This document shows positions 1 to 7,570 of a stretch of 16,568 nt of DNA, piece by piece. The notes under the pieces are model-generated. The model was not told the origin of the DNA and made no database searches. It saw nothing but the letters and a program-made list of their open reading frames with translations. Within the stretch, counting starts at the first letter, position 1, and each line of letters begins with the position of its first letter. The stretch comes from an uncultured Zetaproteobacteria bacterium (GTDB lineage: Bacteria; Pseudomonadota; Zetaproteobacteria; Mariprofundales; Mariprofundaceae), in contig CAJXNE010000025.1 of NCBI GenBank assembly GCA_913056285.1, positions 1 to 16,568 of the forward strand. The letters are read 5' to 3'. Position numbers and translations under genes: made by a program.

Positions 1-442
1 AGATGGCAGTCAGCAGGTCGGATGTGGAGTTTTTCACGCCCACGCCGATAACGATTTTATTATTCTCCCTGAGTTTGGACACCAGTGGCGAGAAATCGGA
101 GTCGCCAGAAATGATGACGAAGGTGTCGACATGCGCCTTGGTGTAACAGAGGTCGAGCGCATCAACGACCATGCGGATATCGGCAGAATTTTTGCCGCTT
201 TGTCGTACATGCGGAATCTCGATGAGTTCGAAAGCCGCCTCGTGCATCGGTGCTTTGAAATCCTTGTATCGGGCCCAGTCGCAATAGGCTTTGCGCACCA
301 CGATGTTGCCTTTGAGCAGTAGTCGCTCCAGCACCTTTTCAATATCGAAGGCGGCATATTTGGCATCGCGCACGCCCAGCGCCACATTTTCAAAATCGCA
401 AAACAGCGCCATGCTGCGCGTCGCATTCTGGTTGTTGCTCAT
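1..442 (-). CDS. NYN-domain (LabA/DUF88-like) putative nuclease, N-terminal part
   Basis: This gene starts at the ATG at 442-440 and runs off the left edge, leaving 147 codons. An AGGGG-type ribosome binding site lies just upstream of the ATG. The visible residues form a NYN domain, a PIN-like metal-dependent ribonuclease fold. The N-terminal strand ends in CDFEN (Asp16), a middle helix carries NSADIRMVVDALD (Asp88, Asp94), and the hallmark SGDSDFSPLV follows at about 112-121 (Asp114 and Asp116). These acidic residues are those expected to bind catalytic metal. Family members often carry a C-terminal OST-HTH/LOTUS RNA-binding domain, which would lie outside the window. The substrate cannot be predicted. 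The longer open frame overlapping on the same strand is a shadow, because only this frame shows the family motifs. Confidence 0.9.
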   Translation of the reverse strand, partial: MSNNQNATRSMALFCDFENVALGVRDAKYAAFDIEKVLERLLLKGNIVVRKAYCDWARYKDFKAPMHEAAFELIEIPHVRQSGKNSADIRMVVDALDLCYTKAHVDTFVIISGDSDFSPLVSKLRENNKIVIGVGVKNSTSDLLTAI

Positions 443-668
443 TGCATTCCCCTTTGCGGCAGCACAAAGCTGGCGCTAATCGCCAGATGATATATCAGGA
501 GAGACGATTGCGGAAACCTTCGAAAGAGCACTCTCGAAAGAATAGTGGCGGATGAGTCAAACCCTCGCGCATCATTCATCAGGCTTGTGCTTTGCTCATA
601 ACTGGCCAGGGAACTCCGGGGACACGTTGTAATTGCATAATATCCAGGCCAGATATGGCACTAACATA

Positions 669-697
669 TTGCCTGACACCCTCACACTTTTCATATA
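669..697 (+). promoter_or_regulatory. candidate sigma-70-like promoter upstream of relA
   Basis: TTGCCT (669-674) and CATATA (692-697) are separated by 17 bp. Both hexamers deviate from consensus, so this is weak. If it is real, transcription would begin near 704, only a few bases before the ATG at 710, which would favour the internal ATG at 773 as the translation start. The 267 bp gap between the NYN gene and relA otherwise shows only a short CGAAAGA direct/inverted motif near 519-541. Confidence 0.25.
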
Positions 698-709
698 CAT
701 TTAACAATC

Positions 710-2893
710 ATGAAGCATCAAACACAGCAGCAGGATATCAGGTCGCAATACGCTGTCTCAGGGTATATCGACATGCTTATCTCGAATTCAGCGCACCTGA
801 TCGGAAGATCGGCCCTGCTTGAAAAGGCGTGTCAGTATGCCTGGCATGCACAAGATGTTGATAGTGACATGCCGGGCAGTCTCGATGTCGCCCTGTTGCT
901 TAGCCGGTTAAGTGCTGATGAGATGACAATCCTTGTATGCTTTCTCAGTGACAGTCGGCTGCGCTCAAATGAATTTCACAAGGTCATTGAAGATGAGTTT
1001 TCCGACGAAGTGCTGCACATGGTGCTGAGTCTGGAAAAACTGCATGCGTTAAAAGCAGGCCCATGCGGTGGCCATGAACAGTCTGAGCGCTTAAGAAGAA
1101 TGCTGTTGGCCATGGTGCATGATGTGCGCGTGGTGCTGATTAAGCTTGCATACAGGGTGCAGCGACTCAGAGAGTTATCTGCTGCTGATGATGAGACACG
1201 AAAAGCCATTGCATCCGAATCACTTGAAATCTTTTCACCCATTGCCAACCGCCTGGGTATGAGTCAATTAAAATGGGAACTCGAAGATTTATCCTTTCGC
1301 TATCTGCAGCCTGAAGCCTATAGGCGTATTGCCAACATGTTGGAGGAAAAGAGAGGCGCGCGTGAAGCTTATATTCATCAGGTGGTGACAGAAATAAACA
1401 GCTTGCTCAAAGATAGTGAGATCGATGCCAACGTGTATGGCAGGCCAAAGCATATCTATAGTATCTGGTCAAAGATGACGCATAAAGACAAACAGTTTTC
1501 AGAGTTGTTTGATGTGTTAGCCATCAGGGTCATGGTCGGCAGTATCGCAGCGTGTTATGCCGCACTGGGCCTCATTCATGGGCGATGGCATCATATTCCC
1601 AAAGAGTTTGATGATTATATTGCCAACACCAAGGCGAATGGCTATCAAAGCCTGCATACGGCTGTTTATGGACCAGAGGGAAAACCGGTCGAAATTCAGA
1701 TTAGAACCAGGGCCATGCACGAGTTTGCAGAGTTTGGTGTGGCAGCGCACTGGCGTTATAAAGAGCGCACCAAACAGGATGATGTGCTGGAAAAAACGAT
1801 CCATTCCATCCGCAAATTATTGGATACAACCGATAGTGATGATGAAGAGTTGATAGAGAGCTTTAAAACAGAGCTGTTTTCTGACCGCGTATTTGTTTTA
1901 AGTCCTGAAGGCAAAATCATCGATTTGCCGCAAGGTGCAACCCCGCTTGATTTTGCCTACGCCATTCACACCGAAGTGGGCCACAGGTGTAGAGGCGCAA
2001 AAGTGAATGGTCAGATTTCGCCGTTAAATACACAGCTGAAAAATGCTGTACAAGTTGAGATTTTAACGACGAATCAAGCCGCGCCAAGCCGGGACTGGCT
2101 TAATCCGAATCTGGGATATATCACCAGCAACAGAGCGCGCGCAAAAATCAAGGCATGGTTTCGACAGCAGGATTTTGAGCAACATGTGATGGATGGTAAA
2201 ACCGCTATCGATCGCGAGTTCAAACGCATGCACATTGTAAATCCTGATATGCAGAAAGCCCTCTCGCATTTTAAAGTGCGTAGTGAAAAGGAGTGGCAAG
2301 CCAGGGTCGGGCGTGGCGAGATCACATCAGCGCACTTAATGCAGGGTTTAAATCAGATTTATGCCAATGCGTCATTAAAAGCGCTTCCCTTCCAACCAAA
2401 GCCGAAAAAGAAAGACAGCTCAGATCCATCCATTCATGTTCGTGGCGTAGGGAATCTGTTGTCCTACATCGCCAACTGCTGTAATCCCGTTCCCGGTGAT
2501 GACATTATTGGTTTTATCACCCTGGGTCATGGGGTTGCGGTGCATCGTCCGGATTGCGCAAATATCCTCAAGCTTGAGCATGATAAACAAAAACGACTCA
2601 TTGCTGTTGAATGGGCAGATCAGGATTATCAAACAGTTGAAATCAATCTGGCTATTCAGGCCATTGATCGAACTGGTCTGTTAAAAGACATGGCAAGCAT
2701 ACTATCCGAGCTGAAAGTCAACGTGCTCGGTGTTCAGTCGGTGTCGAATAAAGAGACGCAAATCGCAGATATAAAAATCATGATGGAAATAAAGGACCTT
2801 GAGCAGCTGCAAAAAGTCACTGACAAAATAATGCAGTTACCCAATGTACTCAAGGTTTATCGCCAGAACACAACAGATCCAGCACTTTTATAA
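710..2893 (+). CDS. relA: RelA, (p)ppGpp synthetase (GTP pyrophosphokinase)
   Basis: The 727-residue product transfers pyrophosphate from ATP to GDP/GTP during the stringent response, on ribosomes stalled by uncharged tRNA. Domains in order: a degenerate HD hydrolase-like region (about 30-155), synthetase (about 230-350) with YGRPKHIYSIW at 243-253 and EFDDYIA at 299-305, TGS (about 390-453, starting LFSDRVFVLSP), a helical region, a zinc-finger/conserved-cysteine region with CCNPVPGDD (590-598), and a C-terminal ACT domain (about 642-720). The hydrolase HDxxED motif is absent and the usual KLADR is KLAYR (145-149). With the EFDD acidic motif this points to a synthetase-only RelA rather than a bifunctional SpoT/Rel. 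The ATG at 710 has no clear ribosome binding site. An in-frame ATG at 773 has AGGG 9 bases upstream and is a real alternative. The gene converges on the kinase gene with a 54 bp gap. Confidence 0.95.
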   Translation: MKHQTQQQDIRSQYAVSGYIDMLISNSAHLIGRSALLEKACQYAWHAQDVDSDMPGSLDVALLLSRLSADEMTILVCFLSDSRLRSNEFHKVIEDEFSDEVLHMVLSLEKLHALKAGPCGGHEQSERLRRMLLAMVHDVRVVLIKLAYRVQRLRELSAADDETRKAIASESLEIFSPIANRLGMSQLKWELEDLSFRYLQPEAYRRIANMLEEKRGAREAYIHQVVTEINSLLKDSEIDANVYGRPKHIYSIWSKMTHKDKQFSELFDVLAIRVMVGSIAACYAALGLIHGRWHHIPKEFDDYIANTKANGYQSLHTAVYGPEGKPVEIQIRTRAMHEFAEFGVAAHWRYKERTKQDDVLEKTIHSIRKLLDTTDSDDEELIESFKTELFSDRVFVLSPEGKIIDLPQGATPLDFAYAIHTEVGHRCRGAKVNGQISPLNTQLKNAVQVEILTTNQAAPSRDWLNPNLGYITSNRARAKIKAWFRQQDFEQHVMDGKTAIDREFKRMHIVNPDMQKALSHFKVRSEKEWQARVGRGEITSAHLMQGLNQIYANASLKALPFQPKPKKKDSSDPSIHVRGVGNLLSYIANCCNPVPGDDIIGFITLGHGVAVHRPDCANILKLEHDKQKRLIAVEWADQDYQTVEINLAIQAIDRTGLLKDMASILSELKVNVLGVQSVSNKETQIADIKIMMEIKDLEQLQKVTDKIMQLPNVLKVYRQNTTDPALL

Positions 2894-2947
2894 ATAATCT
2901 CATATCTCCTGTCTATCCTGTTGTGAGCACCCCGCATCCACCCATGC

Positions 2948-5416
2948 TCATGTATCGAGTTGCCGCCTGATGACCTGGCTCAGTGAAGATATCTTGAAAG
3001 GTTTGGTGATCACTGTTTCATTCACCAGATTGGATTGCGTATCTTTATCATAACCCGTGGAAAAGATAATTTTCACCTGCGGATTGATCTGGCGGATTTG
3101 TCGGGCTGCCTGACTGCCACTCATCACCGGCATGACAACATCCATCATGATCAGCTTAATTTCATCAGCGTGAGCTTTATACATATCAATAGCCTGCTGC
3201 CCATTTCTAGCGGTCAGCACTTTATAGCCAAGGGAAGCCAATACTTCCTTCCCCATATCGAGAATGGCCTGTTGATCTTCAACAATAAGAATACATTCTC
3301 CATGGCCTTTGACAACGTCCTGCGATGTTACAGCAGACTCAATCTCCGCCGTGCTCAGCAATGGAAGGTAGATATGGAAGCTTGTGCCCTGACCCATGTT
3401 GCTCTCCACATCAATCGCACCCTGATGTGTTTTCACCGCACCAAATACCATTGCCAGTCCCAGTCCAGTGCCTTTTCCCTGTTCCTTGGTGGTAAAGAAG
3501 GGTTCAAACAAGTGATGAATAACGTGCTCAGGAATCCCGCTACCGTTATCTACCACACTCAAATGGGCGTATTCCCCTGCGCGAAGATCCGGGTAACGTT
3601 CAATGAACTTTTCATCGCAGTGAAACCTATCAAGCTTGACAGTAATAGATGGCGCGTCGGCATCAGCCAGCGCATCACGGGCATTGTTAATGAGGTTCAT
3701 TAGCATCTGATGCAGTTGGGTGCGATCACCACTGATCTGCAACGGATCAGCACAAACGTTCAGATGGAAGGCGATATTCTCAGGCAGGGAACTACGAAAA
3801 AAATCTTTTGTATCGTTCATGAACGATGTCAAAACAAGCGGTTTGAGCACCACTTGATCTTTGCGCGCAAAAGCCAGCAATTGCTGAATCATGGCAGCGG
3901 CGCGGAAGGATATTTTGTCTATAACATCTAATCGGGTAAGCAGATCAGGCTCAGCAAAAGCGTATTTTTTAGCCAGATACAGATTACCGGTGATGCCCGC
4001 CAACATATTGTTGAAATCATGAGCAATTCCACCAACAAGCGTGCCGACTGCTTCCATCTTCTGGGCTTGCAGAAACTGATCTTCAAGCTTCTGGTATTCA
4101 CTCAAATCCTGTTGAATACCAACATAGTTTATAATTTCATCCAACTCGTTTTTGATGGGTGAAACAGTCAACAGAATGGAATAAGAACTGCCATCCTTTT
4201 TTCTATCGAGCGTCTTGCCCTGAAAGATATTTCCGCCTGATAGCGTCTCAACCATATCATCACGAAAGTGCTCATCCTGCAACTTACTGGTGAGTATTCT
4301 CGCTGTTTTCCCCTTGGCATCATCAAGTGTGTAACCCGTAATTTTAGTGAAGGTCGGATTCACATATTTTATGATGCCTTCCCTGTCTGTAATAATAATG
4401 GACTCTCCAGCTTGTTCAACAGCTTGCGAGAGCGTTCTCAATTGATTTTGAACAACACGAAGTTTGCTGATTTCCTGTTTCAATAATTGTTCGTTGTGCT
4501 TTAATGCAATGGTTTTTCTTTTGACCTGAAAGCGTGAAATCACGATCACAATGCCAAAAAGCAACAGCACCGCCAGCAGTGTTTGCAGGGAAAGCTTAAT
4601 CCATTCCGGGATTTCCTTAACTTTCCTTACAGCTATTTCGGCTTCAAAATATTTTTTCAGCAGCTGGTAATAAAACGAATCGCTATCATTCTGCAACTTT
4701 TCAATTTCAGCATTGATTCGTTTAACCAGATACGGTGTGAGTGGCGATTTTGGCGAGAATGCAAAGCGCATCCCGATCGGCTGAAAAATGATCGGTGTTT
4801 TCTTCACTGCGTAAGCATGCGCATTATGGTTGCCATAGTCTCGATTGGTGATCCCGGCATCAACCGTTTGCTCATCAATCGCCCGGAATACATGCTGGTA
4901 ATCATCCATTTCAACAAATTCCACATGTAAATTGAATTGCCTGACAATATCCCTTAATCCGTTTTCTCCATCTACATTGACGCTGTTCCTCAGCACAGCA
5001 ATTTTCTTGCCTTGCAGATCCGTAATCGACTTGATGGTGCTGTTATTCTTGTGAACGTAAACACGCGTCCAGCTCAATATCTCAGGCGTATCTGAAAAGA
5101 TATACCGTTTATTCCGCTCCTCTGTAAACGCCACATCCGGCATAATGTCGATGTCGCCGTCACGCAGACGCTCAAGTCCCTCGCTCCAGGTGCCTTTTCT
5201 GTATTCGATCACCCAATGTTCTTTTCCAGCAATATACTCAATGAGGTCAGGCCAGAAACCTGAAACCTTTCCATGTTCATCGACATAAATTTTGGGGCTG
5301 TTTTGGTAAACGCCGACCTTGATGGTATGAAGATTGTTTTCAGGTATCCCTGCATTGGCGATGCCTGAGCAAGCAGCCAGCATAGCGATAAGAGAAATAA
5401 CAAACCTGTTACCCAC
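2948..5416 (-). CDS. hybrid sensor histidine kinase with periplasmic solute-binding sensor, PAS and receiver
   Basis: This 822-residue membrane kinase probably senses a small periplasmic ligand and signals by phosphorelay. A signal segment (1-22) contains LAAC (13-16), a possible lipobox, or may be cut after ANA. Residues about 30-262 resemble bacterial solute-binding family 3; TEER..YIFSD (98-109) places an Arg at 101 where amino-acid-binding members contact the ligand carboxylate. A single membrane helix (about 272-294) and a coiled-coil-like linker follow. Then come PAS (about 330-440), HisKA with GGIAHDFNN (His466), an HATPase domain with N577, DNGSGIP and GTGLGLAMV, and a C-terminal receiver with Asp759 and Lys805. 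The start is GTG with AGAGG about 12 bases upstream. Architecture recalls EvgS/BvgS-type sensors, but there is one binding lobe set and no HPt domain. No partner regulator is adjacent, so the output is unknown. Confidence 0.92.
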   Translation of the reverse strand: MGNRFVISLIAMLAACSGIANAGIPENNLHTIKVGVYQNSPKIYVDEHGKVSGFWPDLIEYIAGKEHWVIEYRKGTWSEGLERLRDGDIDIMPDVAFTEERNKRYIFSDTPEILSWTRVYVHKNNSTIKSITDLQGKKIAVLRNSVNVDGENGLRDIVRQFNLHVEFVEMDDYQHVFRAIDEQTVDAGITNRDYGNHNAHAYAVKKTPIIFQPIGMRFAFSPKSPLTPYLVKRINAEIEKLQNDSDSFYYQLLKKYFEAEIAVRKVKEIPEWIKLSLQTLLAVLLLFGIVIVISRFQVKRKTIALKHNEQLLKQEISKLRVVQNQLRTLSQAVEQAGESIIITDREGIIKYVNPTFTKITGYTLDDAKGKTARILTSKLQDEHFRDDMVETLSGGNIFQGKTLDRKKDGSSYSILLTVSPIKNELDEIINYVGIQQDLSEYQKLEDQFLQAQKMEAVGTLVGGIAHDFNNMLAGITGNLYLAKKYAFAEPDLLTRLDVIDKISFRAAAMIQQLLAFARKDQVVLKPLVLTSFMNDTKDFFRSSLPENIAFHLNVCADPLQISGDRTQLHQMLMNLINNARDALADADAPSITVKLDRFHCDEKFIERYPDLRAGEYAHLSVVDNGSGIPEHVIHHLFEPFFTTKEQGKGTGLGLAMVFGAVKTHQGAIDVESNMGQGTSFHIYLPLLSTAEIESAVTSQDVVKGHGECILIVEDQQAILDMGKEVLASLGYKVLTARNGQQAIDMYKAHADEIKLIMMDVVMPVMSGSQAARQIRQINPQVKIIFSTGYDKDTQSNLVNETVITKPFKISSLSQVIRRQLDT

Positions 5417-5511
5417 GATGAGAAAATACCTCTGTCTGATGGGGGGGCCTCATACGTTCCCGGATCACATTCATGATGGAATCAATATTTCCGATACCCA
5501 CATCCATAGAC

Positions 5512-5540
5512 AAGATAGGCACACATTCAATTATTGTAAA
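5512..5540 (-). promoter_or_regulatory. candidate sigma-70 promoter for the sensor kinase gene
   Basis: On the minus strand TTTACA (5540-5535) is followed after 17 bp by TATCTT (5517-5512). The -35 box has one mismatch to consensus, the -10 box two. It would give a leader of about 90 bases ahead of the GTG at 5416. Confidence 0.4.
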
Positions 5541-5659
5541 GTCGGCATGCAGATTGATTTTTTTTATGGCACAACTATCGGCAGGGATCGATATTGGTTT
5601 TTTTCGATTGGCGGTTGGTATGCCGGATGGAACGTTCTGTGAAGTCACATGTCGGTTAG

Positions 5660-5673
5660 GTGATATTGCTCAC
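5660..5673. promoter_or_regulatory. GTGA-N6-TCAC palindrome, possible CRP/FNR-family operator
   Basis: GTGA-TATTGC-TCAC has the half-site and spacing of CRP/FNR-family binding sites and lies about 60 bases upstream of the small exported protein gene at 5734. Flanking bases do not extend the symmetry, and no convincing promoter hexamers were found beside it, so the assignment is tentative. Confidence 0.2.
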
Positions 5674-5733
5674 TGTCTGATGTTCTAACTGCGGCTGGAA
5701 TGGCCCTCTCAACGAAACGGAGGTTGACTTGCT

Positions 5734-6111
5734 ATGAAAAAAGTACTGATTACCATATTTGCGCTCTTTGCACTGATGAGTGCATCATCTTATGCGATGG
5801 CCGAAGAAGGCGGTATCTGGGAACAGACAAAAACTGGCGCTAACAAAGCAATCGAGTGGACTGTACAAAAATCCCGGCAGGGGTGGCAGGCCACTAAAGA
5901 AGGCGCAGCCGATTTGGCCGCGTGGACTGGCAACAAAGCCAGCAGCGCATGGGATTCACTGCAAAAAGTGCACGCATGGACTGCAAAAAAATCGAAGCAA
6001 GGTTGGGAAGCGACGAAGCAAATCGCTTTGGATGCCGGAAAACGACTTAGCCGCAAAATCGCGAAAGTTCGGGAATCTGGCCATCTTCATTCAAAAGGAA
6101 TGACGGTATAA
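5734..6111 (+). CDS. small exported protein with regularly spaced tryptophan repeats
   Basis: The 125-residue product is not a family I recognise. It begins with a clear Sec signal peptide (basic MKK, hydrophobic core, cleavage probably after AMA at 21-23), so a mature periplasmic or secreted protein of about 100 residues is expected. The mature part has seven tryptophans at 29, 42, 51, 64, 73, 82 and 91, spaced 13, 9, 13, 9, 9 and 9. They sit in related units such as WTVQKSRQGWQATK (42-55) and WTAKKSKQGWEATK (82-95). The steps add to 22-residue periods, a pattern that fits amphipathic 11-residue helical repeats as in LEA-like or apolipoprotein-like proteins. The sequence is rich in Lys, Ala and Gln, and lacks Cys. 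A GGAGG ribosome binding site precedes the ATG by about 8 bases. A membrane- or envelope-associated stress role is only a guess. Confidence 0.8.
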   Translation: MKKVLITIFALFALMSASSYAMAEEGGIWEQTKTGANKAIEWTVQKSRQGWQATKEGAADLAAWTGNKASSAWDSLQKVHAWTAKKSKQGWEATKQIALDAGKRLSRKIAKVRESGHLHSKGMTV

Positions 6112-6198
6112 GACCTGGCGCGGAATCAGCTTGTGAAGCCGGGACTTCACCTGCCTGAACCTGTATCGTAAAACAGGAAAACAACATAACAGTAGCAA

Positions 6199-6441
6199 TT
6201 AACCCGGACTATTCATGAATCGCCGTGATGATGACGCCGGACATTTGTTCATAACAGATTCTGAGGAAGAAGTCCGTAGCAGTGCATACGAACGACTGAC
6301 GAAAGATTCGTTGCGGGCAAATAAATAAGTCAGGGCGCGGCAGTATTGATGAATAGCGACTCAAGTCGCGTTGCAACTCCCAAACGATTGAGTAACAAAA
6401 TGATAGAATCCGTCATTTTGTTACTCAAGATTCCGGGTTAA
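6199..6441. repeat. copy A of a dispersed inverted-repeat (MITE-like) element, interrupted
   Basis: The ends are the inverted pair TTAACCCGGA (6199-6208) and TCCGGGTTAA (6432-6441). The left end continues into CTATTCATGAATCGCC, which matches copy B at 11179-11382. The matching right part, ATTGATGAATAG at 6345-6356, is separated from the outer TCCGGGTTAA by 75 bases (6357-6431), which look inserted. Without those 75 bases, and without the 40 bp present only in copy B, both copies are 164 bp between their AACCCG and CGGGTT ends. Hand alignment gives about 80% identity over the best 102 bp. There is no transposase, so a passenger element moved in trans, or another kind of genome-wide intergenic repeat, is likely. 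Confidence 0.8.
6357..6431. repeat. 75 bp hairpin-bearing insertion inside copy A
   Basis: This segment splits the right terminal repeat of copy A. It contains a perfect 16 bp inverted repeat, TTGAGTAACAAAATGA (6388-6403) and TCATTTTGTTACTCAA (6413-6428), with a 9-base loop. A second short palindrome, GCGACT-CA-AGTCGC (6356-6369), lies at its left junction. ACTCAAG occurs near both ends (6359-6365 and 6423-6429). No T-run follows the hairpin on either strand, so a simple intrinsic terminator is not supported. Confidence 0.65.
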
Positions 6442-6513
6442 AACACGGTGCATTCGATATGCAATGAATCCAGACATAGTATTCCCCGGCACAGTATTGG
6501 TGGTGTTCAGAAA

Positions 6514-7560
6514 TTAACTGATAAGTGAGACAATCTCACCATTCTTTGGATGAATGCAGCCGATTTTATATACTGTTTCACCGGCATCAGTCAGCACCGC
6601 TTCTGCTTTGGCCGCTTCGGGCTCGGACAGAATCGCTACGAAACCGATACCCATATTGAATGTGCGATAGCTTTCGTCACGGGCCACATCGGCAAAGTTC
6701 AGCAGATACTCGAATACCGGCGGCACCGGCCATGCCGAAATATCGACAGTCGCAGCCAATCCCTCGGGCAGAATACGCTCGATATTATCAAACATACCAC
6801 CGCCGGTGATATGTGAATAACCGTGTACCTCAACACCAGCTTTGAGCATAGCTTTGACTGCCGGCACATATAAACGGGTAGGAGCTAGCACAGCATCGAC
6901 TGCTTTGGAACCATCGTTCAATATATCGCTTTCAATATCGGCAGCACCGACTTCGATAAGTTTTCGAATCAGGGAGAAACCATTGGAGTGAGGGCCGTTG
7001 GAAGCGATGCCCAGCATCACATCACCATCGGCAATGGTGGAACCATCAATCACTCTGGGACGATCCACCACGCCGACCGAGAATCCGCCGATATCATAAT
7101 GGCCGGGTGCATACATACCCGGCATTTCTGCCGTTTCACCGCCGATCAGCGAGCATTCGCAAATACGACAAGCTTCAGCAATACCTTCAACCACGCCGGC
7201 CAGCGTGGCTTCGTCCAGTTTCCCAGTGGCCAGATAATCGAGAAAAAACAATGGCTCTGCCGCCTGTGCTGCCATATCGTTCACGCACATAGCCACCGCA
7301 TCAATGCCAGCGACATGCGGACGGTCATGTTGTTGCAATAACAACAATTTGGTGCCGACGCCATCAGTGGAAGAAACCAGTACCGGCTCTTCCATCGCCG
7401 AAAAATCCGCCTTGAACAATGCACCAAAACCACCCAGTCCACCCATGACTTCAGGACGGGTCGTTGAGGCCACCGCATTCTTGATGCGACCGATAAAGGC
7501 ATTACCGGCATCAATATTCACGCCGGCATCGGCATAGGTCAGTGTTGTTTTGTTGTTCAC
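6514..7560 (-). CDS. purM: PurM, phosphoribosylformylglycinamidine cyclo-ligase (AIR synthetase)
   Basis: The enzyme closes the imidazole ring of FGAM with ATP to make AIR in de novo purine synthesis, in the cytosol. The 348-residue protein has the family's normal length and motifs: STDGVGTK (64-71) and GGETAEMPGMY (140-150) for nucleotide and substrate, MCVNDMAAQAAEPLFFLDYLATGKL (from 91), ASNGPHSNGFSLIR (186-199), and HITGGGMFDNIERILPEG (from 250). The start is GTG, with a ribosome binding site AAGGA whose TAA overlaps the gyrB stop codon. Only 10 bp separates it from gyrB, so purM is probably co-transcribed and translationally coupled. purN, often the next gene, does not follow inside the window. 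Confidence 0.96.
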   Translation of the reverse strand: MNNKTTLTYADAGVNIDAGNAFIGRIKNAVASTTRPEVMGGLGGFGALFKADFSAMEEPVLVSSTDGVGTKLLLLQQHDRPHVAGIDAVAMCVNDMAAQAAEPLFFLDYLATGKLDEATLAGVVEGIAEACRICECSLIGGETAEMPGMYAPGHYDIGGFSVGVVDRPRVIDGSTIADGDVMLGIASNGPHSNGFSLIRKLIEVGAADIESDILNDGSKAVDAVLAPTRLYVPAVKAMLKAGVEVHGYSHITGGGMFDNIERILPEGLAATVDISAWPVPPVFEYLLNFADVARDESYRTFNMGIGFVAILSEPEAAKAEAVLTDAGETVYKIGCIHPKNGEIVSLIS

Positions 7561-7570
7561 AAGTTTTTCC

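Larger units (their letters stand above)
5417..5733. other. divergent intergenic region between sensor kinase and small exported protein genes
   Basis: This 317 bp region must carry regulatory signals for two divergent genes. Visible items are a candidate minus-strand promoter at 5512-5540, a run of seven G at 5441-5447 close to the kinase ribosome binding site, and a GTGA-N6-TCAC palindrome at 5660-5673 upstream of the small gene. Several short open frames cross it, but none has a ribosome binding site and recognisable protein content together. Confidence 0.6.
6112..6513. other. gene-free region between convergent small-protein and purM genes
   Basis: No protein or RNA gene is supported in these 402 bases. 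Positions 6133-6150 can form a 6 bp hairpin (GTGAAG, loop CCGGGA, CTTCAC) without a T-run, a poor intrinsic terminator. Positions 6199-6441 hold copy A of the dispersed inverted-repeat element with its hairpin insertion. Positions 6442-6513 show nothing distinctive. Confidence 0.7.

Noticed and set aside
34..426. 130-codon open frame on the minus strand at the left edge
   Set aside because: It overlaps the NYN gene in another frame; only the NYN frame has family motifs and a ribosome binding site.
519..541. TTCGAAAGAG-CA-CTCTCGAAAGA motif upstream of relA
   Set aside because: Only 4 bp pair next to the centre before mismatches begin, so it is neither a convincing terminator nor an operator.
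2924..2950. Possible bidirectional terminator between relA and the kinase gene (TGAGCA and TGCTCA)
   Set aside because: A 6 bp stem with a 15-base loop and no T-run, overlapping the kinase stop codon, is too weak to call.
3035..3703. 222-codon plus-strand frame inside the kinase gene
   Set aside because: It is antisense to a well-supported kinase and receiver coding region and has no recognisable domain.
5409..5648. 79-codon minus-strand frame (GTG start) overlapping the kinase start by 8 bases
   Set aside because: The overlap resembles coupled genes, but there is no ribosome binding site and no recognisable protein, and it crosses the seven-G run and the candidate kinase promoter.
5473..5688. 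71-codon plus-strand frame upstream of the small exported protein
   Set aside because: No ribosome binding site, no family resemblance, and it lies in the shared regulatory gap.
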